Shown: positions 1 through 5,160 of the stretch, in pieces | How positions within the stretch are numbered: the stretch's first letter is position 1 | Layout: each line of letters begins with the position of its first letter | DNA from: Desulfobacteraceae bacterium | GTDB lineage: Bacteria; Desulfobacterota; DSM-4660; Desulfatiglandales; Desulfatiglandaceae | Assembly: GCA_030597505.1 (NCBI GenBank) | Contig: JAUVRS010000210.1 | Location: 1-5,160, forward strand | Reading direction: 5' to 3' | Length of the DNA: 5,160 nt | Notes under the pieces: model-generated | What the model saw: only the letters and a program-made list of their open reading frames with translations | Databases searched by the model: none | Told to the model about the DNA's origin: nothing | Program-made: the position numbers and the translations under genes

Positions 1-2183
1 GAGTGGTCAAAGTAGAGCCGGGAGACTTTCCCGATCCAAAATACCGACGAATTTGCCTCCGCGGACTTTCCAGCCTGAATATCACCTATCACCCTGACAG
101 GTTAAAATACCCTATGAGACGGACAGGAGAGCGGGGGGAAGGAAAGTTTGAGCGCATATCGTGGGACGAGGCCCTTGATACCATCGCTGAAAGGTTTAAA
201 GAGATCGGAGAGAAATACGGCTGGCGATCCATTGGGTGGACGCTCGGGGGACCCGGTGCCGGAACCACGAAATTTGGGGCCTATCTGAGACTGGCAAGCC
301 TGACCCAGTCCACCAGAGTCAGTGCCTGGGGGTATGGGGACTCGGCTCTTCCCTGTGGCAGCCGGGCACTTTTTGGCGCGCAGTTTCCCTATCAGTACCT
401 GATGGGGTCATTTATGGGGGAACGCATTGACCCTGAAATAGTGGTGGTATGGGGTTCAAACCCTGCAGAGTCTCAACCCCTGAACATGATGCGGCGGATC
501 ATGGATGCCAAGAAAAAGGGGGCACTTCTGGTGGTCATTGACCCTCGCTTCACGGTCACCGCCGCCAAGGCCGACCAGTATCTGGGCGTTCGGCCCTCTA
601 CAGACACTGCTCTGGCCCTTGGGTTGATGAACGTGATATTCCGTGAGGGTCTTCAGGATGATGCGTTTATCCAAAAACACACCGTGGGGCCCTATCTGGT
701 CCGGACAGACACCGGAGAGTATGTGAAGGGGAGAGACATCAATGGGGCAGACCCCGAAGAACATGTGATCTGGGACCACACATCCCACTCCCCAAAGGTC
801 CGTATTGACCCAAATATTACTCCTGTGATGACCGGGACCTACAAGGTAAATGGCCTTACATGTAAGCCGGCGCTCCAACTTTTGATGGACCTGGCTAAAG
901 AATACCCGCCCCAACGTACGTCGGAAATCACAGACGTTCGGGCAGATATCATCACCCGGCTTGCCAAACGGATCGGCACTGCCAATTCTGTCATTTTTGT
1001 GCCCCATATGGGGTTTACCAGAACTTATCATGGAGATGTCTCACTTAGGGCTCTCGGAACCGTTGCCGCCATCACCGGCAATCTAAGTGCCACCTTTAGC
1101 GGCGGGCACCCCCCTGCAGTTCTTAACTGGCACCCCTTTCTCCACGCCGCGCCGGAGAGACCCTCATATTCCCGTCTGGGGATCCTTCAACTCTACGATG
1201 CGATCATTTCAGGGAACCCATACCCCATCAAAGCGGTTTGGTTTTCTTTTATAAACTTCTTGAACCAATGCGCCCATAGCACCAAAATTGCTAACGAAAT
1301 TTTCCCTAAATTAGATTTCATAGTGGCGGCCGAATTATTTATGACACCCACCGCCCGCTATGTTGATATTCTGTTGCCTGCCTGCAGCTATCTGGAATTC
1401 TCTGACCTGATCCCATTTCCATACCCCTATGTTCAGCTCCAAAAAAAGGTCATAGAACCGCTTTATGAGTCCCGATCCGATGTGGATATTGCCTCGGGAT
1501 TGGCTTCACGGTTGGGCTTTGGCGAATATTTTGAAAATGGTGAAAACGGATTTATTGACCTGATTTTGGGTTCCGGCGACGCCTCTCTGGAGGGAATCAC
1601 CAGAGAAAGCCTTGCGAAAGGGCCTATGAAACTAAAACATATCCCTGTTGTGGATCCGCCGATTGACATCCCTTTTTCCACCCCCTCAAAAAAGATAGAG
1701 TTTTACTGCGAACGTCTTCGAGATACAGGGCAAGCCCTGCCTGTCTATCTGGAGCCGCTGGAGGCGCCAATAAAACCGAAAGAAGAAAAATACCCCTTGG
1801 CTTTTATCCAGGGACACAGCAGATTTCGCACCCACTCCATGTTTTCAAATGTTCCATCGCTCCTGGACTTGAACCCCGAACCAATGGTTGAAATAAATCC
1901 AAAAGACGCAAAAAAGAGAAGTATATCTGATAATGACCTGGTGACCGTATTTAATGATCGCGGTCGCACTACACTCAAAGCGAGAGTGACCCAAGGGGTC
2001 CGGCCCGGAGTTGTCAATATCAATCAGGGATGGTGGATCCAGCAGTTTAGGGAAGGAAGCGTAAATCATCTGACCCACGATGTAATCAACCCGGTTCAGG
2101 AGTTTTTATACGAGCCAAACATGCATATGAATGATGTAGCTGTTGAAGTAGTGAAGACCGATGGTCAGGAGGTGATCGGTTGA
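1..2183 (+). CDS. Molybdopterin (Mo/W-bis-MGD) oxidoreductase, catalytic subunit, DMSO-reductase superfamily; 5' partial
   Basis: Catalytic subunit expected to bind bis-MGD and one [4Fe-4S] cluster. The reading frame is open to the left edge. The GTG at position 3 is an internal Val, because the family's N-terminal CxxCxxxC motif is missing and only the fourth cluster Cys is present (residue 18 counted from that GTG, in ICLRG). About 40 residues should therefore lie upstream; 726 are visible, so the full protein would be near the usual 750-800. Visible hallmarks: YHPDRLKYPM (29-38) and RISWDEALD (51-59) of the Fe4S4/MGD domain, VVVWGSNPAES (147-157), VVIDPR (177-182), a PYPIKAVW stretch (406-413), FMTPTARYVDILLPA (446-460), and a C-terminal MGD-binding (molydop_binding) domain from about residue 598. 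The metal-ligand region reads YGDSALPCGS (111-120). The ligand is probably Ser114 or Asp113 but I cannot settle it. Export is unknown because the N-terminus is missing. The adjoining ferredoxin gene argues for a redox enzyme rather than a stand-alone acetylene-hydratase type. Substrate not assignable. Confidence 0.93.
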   Translation, partial: VVKVEPGDFPDPKYRRICLRGLSSLNITYHPDRLKYPMRRTGERGEGKFERISWDEALDTIAERFKEIGEKYGWRSIGWTLGGPGAGTTKFGAYLRLASLTQSTRVSAWGYGDSALPCGSRALFGAQFPYQYLMGSFMGERIDPEIVVVWGSNPAESQPLNMMRRIMDAKKKGALLVVIDPRFTVTAAKADQYLGVRPSTDTALALGLMNVIFREGLQDDAFIQKHTVGPYLVRTDTGEYVKGRDINGADPEEHVIWDHTSHSPKVRIDPNITPVMTGTYKVNGLTCKPALQLLMDLAKEYPPQRTSEITDVRADIITRLAKRIGTANSVIFVPHMGFTRTYHGDVSLRALGTVAAITGNLSATFSGGHPPAVLNWHPFLHAAPERPSYSRLGILQLYDAIISGNPYPIKAVWFSFINFLNQCAHSTKIANEIFPKLDFIVAAELFMTPTARYVDILLPACSYLEFSDLIPFPYPYVQLQKKVIEPLYESRSDVDIASGLASRLGFGEYFENGENGFIDLILGSGDASLEGITRESLAKGPMKLKHIPVVDPPIDIPFSTPSKKIEFYCERLRDTGQALPVYLEPLEAPIKPKEEKYPLAFIQGHSRFRTHSMFSNVPSLLDLNPEPMVEINPKDAKKRSISDNDLVTVFNDRGRTTLKARVTQGVRPGVVNINQGWWIQQFREGSVNHLTHDVINPVQEFLYEPNMHMNDVAVEVVKTDGQEVIG
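2167..2177 (+). promoter_or_regulatory. Extended Shine-Dalgarno site deciding a TTG start
   Basis: AGGAGGTGATC is an uninterrupted 11-base complement to the conserved 3' tail of bacterial 16S rRNA (GATCACCTCCT). It ends just before the TTG at 2180, with 7 bases between AGGAGG and the start codon. It lies inside the last codons of the molybdopterin subunit, where it encodes part of its Gln-Glu-Val-Ile-Gly tail. This site fixes the start of the ferredoxin gene despite the weak TTG codon. With the TTGA stop/start overlap it suggests translational coupling of the two subunits (inference). Confidence 0.85.
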
Positions 2184-2758
2184 AAAAGCGATTGGGCTTT
2201 GTCATAGACCAAGAACGGTGTATTGGATGTGAGGCCTGCACCGTGGCCTGCAAAAAAGAGCACAATTCGAAAGAACACTGGATTCGTGTTGAGACCCAGA
2301 ACACGACACAAAAGGACACGCCGGTGGGCCGTTTTCCCGATCTCAAGATGAGTTTTCTTCCACGTCTCTGCAACCACTGCGTCCATCCCCCCTGCGTGGA
2401 TGCGTGTCCAACAGAGGCCCTTGCCAAGAGGGAAGATGGTCCTGTGGTCTTGGATCAAAGGAAATGCGACGGATGTCAGGCCTGCATGACAGTCTGCCCC
2501 TATGATGCCATCCAGTATGATGGTCACGGGAAAAAGGCGGAGAAATGCAATCTTTGCACAGACAGGATTGATAAAAATCTTGAACCCTTTTGTGTTATCT
2601 GCTGTGAAGGACAGGCCATGCATTTTGGGGACCTGGATGACAGCAAAAGCGAGATATCAAGGATCCTTGACACAAGAGAGGTTTTTCAATTAAACCCTGA
2701 GGCGGAGACCGAACCCTCAGTATTTTACTGTAGACCCATGCCCCCCAGGGGCCTTTAG
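2180..2758 (+). CDS. Four-cluster [4Fe-4S] ferredoxin subunit of the molybdoenzyme (DmsB/PhsB/NrfC-like)
   Basis: Electron-transfer subunit of 192 residues, expected to carry electrons between the molybdopterin subunit and an unidentified partner. Four cysteine groups are visible: C14/C17/C20/C24; C64/C67/C72/C76 (LCNHCVHPPCVDACP); C96/C99/C102/C106 (KCDGCQACMTVCP); and C123/C126 with C138/C142 (KCNLC ... FCVICCEG). This is the classic DmsB-type arrangement, in which each cluster draws cysteines from two groups. The last group has an extra Cys141 and Glu instead of the usual Pro after Cys142. A further Cys184 sits in the tail. No signal peptide or membrane segment is seen, as is usual for this family. 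The start is TTG at 2180, overlapping the upstream stop by 4 bases (TTGA) and preceded by a very strong Shine-Dalgarno site; no ATG fits as well. The overlap with the catalytic subunit makes the pairing nearly certain. The final electron partner is unknown. Confidence 0.94.
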   Translation: MKKRLGFVIDQERCIGCEACTVACKKEHNSKEHWIRVETQNTTQKDTPVGRFPDLKMSFLPRLCNHCVHPPCVDACPTEALAKREDGPVVLDQRKCDGCQACMTVCPYDAIQYDGHGKKAEKCNLCTDRIDKNLEPFCVICCEGQAMHFGDLDDSKSEISRILDTREVFQLNPEAETEPSVFYCRPMPPRGL

Positions 2759-2775
2759 CAAAAAGGAGGCGCATT

Positions 2776-3609
2776 ATGTCTGAGGTGGATCTCAGTGTAA
2801 TCGGGAAAAAAACCGAGCCAATTATCTTTGAATACGACTGGAAAGACGTGGTTCTTTATGCACTGGGTGTGGGCGCTTCCGTCGAGGATTTGGAGTTTGT
2901 CTATGAAAACACCCCCGGAGGACTAAAGGTCCTGCCGAGCTTTTGTGTGGTCCCGGCCATGAGGGCCTATCCTCATGTGGGTGATAAGGTGGATTGGTCG
3001 CGCTTCTTGCACGGCGAACAAACCATCCGAGTTCCGGCTCCTCTTCCCCCCGAGGGTCGATTTGTAGTGGTGGGTGAGGTAACAGACATTTATGACAAGG
3101 GCAAGGCAGCGGTCTACCACATCAAAGTCTCGGGCCGGACCGAGGATGGCCGTCACTCCTTTGAAACTCGTTGGGTCAATTTCTATGTGGGGGCCGGTAG
3201 CTTTGGGGGGGACCCGGGGCCAAGATCCGAAACCCTAACCCCACCTGAAGACAGAGAGCCGGACTACACCATCTCTTCGAAGGTCGATAAAAACCAGGCT
3301 GCCCTCTATCGCCTGAATGGCGACTTCAATCCCCTCCACCTGGACCCTGAATTTGCTAGACAGGGAGGTTTTGATAAACCGATCCTTCACGGCCTCTGCA
3401 CTTACGGCTTCACGGTCCGAAACGTGGTGAATCACGTCTTAGAGGGCGAAGTGAACCGTCTCAAAAAATTCAAGGCCCGGTTTTCCAGTGTGGTTTATCC
3501 CGGAGATATTCTCACGACCCGTTGCTGGTTGAAAAACGGTGGGGCCATCATACAGGTTGAGACAGACCGGGGAGTCGTCTTGAGCAACGGTCTTTGCGAA
3601 TTTGCATAA
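2776..3609 (+). CDS. (R)-specific enoyl-CoA hydratase, MaoC/MFE-2 hydratase 2 type (double hotdog)
   Basis: Predicted to add water to trans-2-enoyl-CoA, giving (3R)-3-hydroxyacyl-CoA, in the cytoplasm. The 277 residues match the length of a complete hydratase 2 unit as found in eukaryotic peroxisomal multifunctional enzyme 2. An N-terminal degenerate hotdog half carries the typical DVVLYALGVGAS (24-35), DLEFVYE (38-44) and LPSFCVVPA (53-61). The C-terminal catalytic half carries YRLNGDFNPLHLDPEFA (178-194) and GGFDKPILHGLCTYGF (197-212). The hydratase 2 motif GDxNPxH gives the likely catalytic Asp183 and His188, with Asn185 between them. ATG at 2776 follows AGGAGG at 2764-2769 with 6 bases between. 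It lies 17 bases after the ferredoxin stop, so it is most likely in the same transcript. Acyl-chain specificity cannot be read from the sequence. A hydratase acting on a branched, aromatic-derived or steroid side-chain acyl-CoA is as possible as a fatty-acid one. The gene order suggests, but does not prove, a shared pathway with the molybdoenzyme. Confidence 0.93.
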   Translation: MSEVDLSVIGKKTEPIIFEYDWKDVVLYALGVGASVEDLEFVYENTPGGLKVLPSFCVVPAMRAYPHVGDKVDWSRFLHGEQTIRVPAPLPPEGRFVVVGEVTDIYDKGKAAVYHIKVSGRTEDGRHSFETRWVNFYVGAGSFGGDPGPRSETLTPPEDREPDYTISSKVDKNQAALYRLNGDFNPLHLDPEFARQGGFDKPILHGLCTYGFTVRNVVNHVLEGEVNRLKKFKARFSSVVYPGDILTTRCWLKNGGAIIQVETDRGVVLSNGLCEFA

Positions 3610-3613
3610 AAAA

Positions 3614-4963
3614 TCAGGTGTGTTTTTGCTCCAAAAATTTTTTCCCGAGCAGGGCGGCACCTCTCATGGAAGATTGCTCTCGGTGGATGTATCGGCAGTT
3701 TCTCATCCATTTCTTTTTGGCATCGATGATAGCGGGGTTCACTGCACCACCGGTTATATGGATCGTCTTTTTCAGGGGCACTTCCATTCCCACCTCTTTT
3801 AAATGCTCCCGCTGATATTGACAGAGACCTTTTATCAAGGCGGCCACGAGTTCTTCACGGGTGGTTTCAGGGGTTAGCCCCTCAAACCCTGCTTTGAGCG
3901 GTTCTTGGGAATATCTCGACCCCATGAGATAGGGAATATACACTATTCCGCTTTCCCGATCGAGCCATGTTTCAATGGCGTTTGGAAGAAAACCATTGTA
4001 AAAATCATCTTCATCCATTTCCATACAGAAAAGATTCTTGAACCATTCCATGGCAATCCCCCCCGCATTCATGACATAAAGTGTGAGCCATCGATCCGGG
4101 ATGACATGCACCCTCACATTATAGTTTTTTGACGCAACACATTCGGGGAGACAGACAAGGGTAATCTCGCAGGTCCCGTTTACATTGATAATCTCGCCAG
4201 GCGTTTGGATCCCCAAAGAGTAAGCAGCAAGCACCGCGTCATTGCCACCGATCACCACGTGTGGCTTTTTTTTTAAGCCCAATTCAGAGACAAGGGAGTC
4301 CAGCACACGACCGGCACTCTCGTGGGATGGGATAACCCGGGGGAGTCGTTCCACAGAAAGACCAAACGAATCGGCGATTTCACTGTTCCACTCGTGGTTA
4401 TTTTCCACGGTGTTGTAGAGGGCTGTAAGCGAGGCCGATGAGGGGTCTATGGCAAATTTTCCTGTCAGCCAACGGGCCATAAAGGTGTTTGAATGGCCAA
4501 AAACATGTGTTTTTTCAAAAATTTCGGGATGGGTATCTTTTATCCAAAGGATACTTGCAAGGGAACAACCTCCTGCAACGGGCATGTTGCCGGTAACATC
4601 CATCAATGTCTTTATACCGATTGTGCTTATGATATGATGGGCCTGCTGGCGGGAACGCTGGTCTAACATAAGGATGGCGGGGTAGACCGCATTACCATCC
4701 CGGTCCATGGCCGTCATCCCCGGCGTTGTTCCGGAGAGCGAAATCAGATCTATATCACCCATCAAATCACCCATGACACGGCAACCGGTTATAAACGCAT
4801 TTTGCCATTTTTTGGGGTCTATGTCGCTGAACAATCCATCATTGTAGGTATGAATTTCATAGGTCTCTGAGAAACCTTTGATCAAAGTCAAATTGCCTTC
4901 TTCTACGTGAAAAACACCCATTTTCATACCTGTGGTTCCCACATCCACGCTCAGAATAGTCAT
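3614..4963 (-). CDS. FGGY-family carbohydrate/polyol kinase, substrate unknown
   Basis: Predicted ATP-dependent sugar or polyol kinase with the actin/hexokinase fold, 449 residues, slightly shorter than typical xylulokinase or glycerol kinase (about 490-500). The N-terminal phosphate loop is SVDVGTTGMKMGVF (5-18). Substrate-side elements are SLSGTTPGM (75-83) and LMLDQRS (98-104, with Asp101 and Arg103). IGGNDAVLAA (238-247) holds the probable catalytic base Asp242. The second phosphate loop is NVNGTCEI (260-267), and the nucleotide-binding elements are ITGGAVNPAI (403-412) and RGAALLG (434-440). The xylulokinase MHG motif is absent (TPG in that place), so I do not call it xylB. The ATG (complement of 4961-4963) has AAGAGGT (complement of 4971-4977) 7 bases upstream. 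The gene converges on the hydratase with 4 bases between stop codons and is therefore not in its operon. No transporter, isomerase or regulator is visible nearby to indicate the sugar. Confidence 0.9.
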   Translation of the reverse strand: MTILSVDVGTTGMKMGVFHVEEGNLTLIKGFSETYEIHTYNDGLFSDIDPKKWQNAFITGCRVMGDLMGDIDLISLSGTTPGMTAMDRDGNAVYPAILMLDQRSRQQAHHIISTIGIKTLMDVTGNMPVAGGCSLASILWIKDTHPEIFEKTHVFGHSNTFMARWLTGKFAIDPSSASLTALYNTVENNHEWNSEIADSFGLSVERLPRVIPSHESAGRVLDSLVSELGLKKKPHVVIGGNDAVLAAYSLGIQTPGEIINVNGTCEITLVCLPECVASKNYNVRVHVIPDRWLTLYVMNAGGIAMEWFKNLFCMEMDEDDFYNGFLPNAIETWLDRESGIVYIPYLMGSRYSQEPLKAGFEGLTPETTREELVAALIKGLCQYQREHLKEVGMEVPLKKTIHITGGAVNPAIIDAKKKWMRNCRYIHREQSSMRGAALLGKKFLEQKHT

Positions 4964-5160
4964 TTTCTAAACCTCTTGCTAATGCCAATCAGGCTGCATC
5001 AAAACCGTTTCTCCGCATATGATACATCGTTAAAAAACTGAACTTTGTTTCCAATTGATCTGAAATTTAGCTATTTTTGGTTGCAGATTCGGCCATATGA
5101 AGCGTTATCTGTTGAAATGGGATCATCCACTGATTATGATTGCAGGCGTCAACACAGTGC
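4964..5160. other. AT-rich upstream region of the kinase; possible gene edge at the window end
   Basis: These 197 bases contain the leader of the minus-strand kinase, including its Shine-Dalgarno site at 4971-4977. I find no convincing -35/-10 pair or sigma-54 site. Two short open frames reach the right edge. On the plus strand, an ATG at 5097 opens 21 codons (begins MKRYLLKWDHP) without a clear Shine-Dalgarno site. On the minus strand, a frame enters from the right edge and stops at 5067-5069 (ends ESATKNS). At most one is likely to be real: the first would make this a divergent promoter region, the second would make the kinase the second gene of a minus-strand operon. Neither peptide is recognised, so no gene is called. 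Confidence 0.4.

Noticed and set aside
3..5. GTG as the true start of the molybdopterin subunit
   Set aside because: Starting here would drop three of four cluster cysteines while keeping the fourth (ICLRG). The sequence already aligns to the interior of the N-terminal domain, so the gene continues upstream.
456..1031. Open frame of 191 codons on the minus strand
   Set aside because: It lies wholly inside the well-supported molybdopterin subunit gene, its translation shows no recognisable domain, and nothing suggests a separate gene.
1..2183. Acetylene hydratase as the identity of the molybdopterin protein
   Set aside because: The general architecture is similar, but the metal-ligand region differs from the acetylene hydratase Cys context. 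A dedicated four-cluster ferredoxin partner also points to a redox reaction rather than non-redox hydration.
2165..2623. Minus-strand open frame of 152 codons opposite the ferredoxin gene
   Set aside because: It is the antisense shadow of a cysteine-rich coding sequence. The plus-strand product has four complete cluster motifs and a perfect ribosome site.
3627..3651. Possible hairpin TGCTC ... GAGCA flanking an A/T-rich core, near the convergent stops
   Set aside because: The stem is only 5 bp with a long loop, lies inside the kinase coding region, and the nearest T run on the minus strand follows it by too many bases to make a credible intrinsic terminator.
4978..5030. Sigma-70 or sigma-54 promoter for the kinase, and small palindromes such as CATATG and AAACCGTTT
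   Set aside because: The best -35/-10-like pieces have wrong spacing, the TGGCA element lacks a matching TTGC at the right distance, and the palindromes are too short to exceed chance.

Overview
The window looks like a chromosomal segment of an anaerobic bacterium with rich CoA-thioester and molybdenum/tungsten metabolism. A sulfate-reducing or syntrophic member of the Desulfobacterota (former Deltaproteobacteria) is my best guess. It rests on gene content and general sequence feel (an iron-sulfur/molybdopterin pair next to an acyl-CoA hydratase, moderate GC, strong Shine-Dalgarno sites), not on a marker gene.

Left block, positions 1-3609, plus strand: three tightly packed genes that are almost certainly co-transcribed. 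The first is a large molybdopterin (Mo- or W-bis-MGD) oxidoreductase of the DMSO-reductase superfamily. It is cut at its 5' end by the window edge, so three of its four N-terminal [4Fe-4S] cysteines lie outside. It overlaps by 4 bases (TTGA) a four-cluster ferredoxin subunit of the DmsB/PhsB type. That gene begins at TTG and is driven by a Shine-Dalgarno site that matches the 16S rRNA tail over 11 bases. After a 17-base gap comes a double-hotdog (R)-specific enoyl-CoA hydratase of the MaoC/MFE-2 (hydratase 2) type.

Right block, positions 3614-4963, minus strand: an FGGY-family sugar or polyol kinase converges on the hydratase, with only 4 bases between the stop codons. Its ATP-binding and catalytic motifs look intact, but the substrate-side motif differs from xylulokinase and glycerol kinase, so the substrate is unknown. 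The last 197 bases are AT-rich and hold the upstream region of the kinase. They may also hold the start of a divergent gene or the tail of a minus-strand gene, neither convincing.

How the parts may work together: the molybdoenzyme and ferredoxin form a catalytic plus electron-transfer pair. No NrfD/DmsC membrane anchor or maturation chaperone is visible, although one could lie upstream. The linked hydratase suggests that the redox substrate feeds into or comes from an acyl-CoA pathway. That is inference from gene order. I see no RNA genes, CRISPR array, insertion sequence or prophage feature. I do not see a strikingly novel system; the most interesting element is the molybdoenzyme-ferredoxin-hydratase cluster of unknown substrate.
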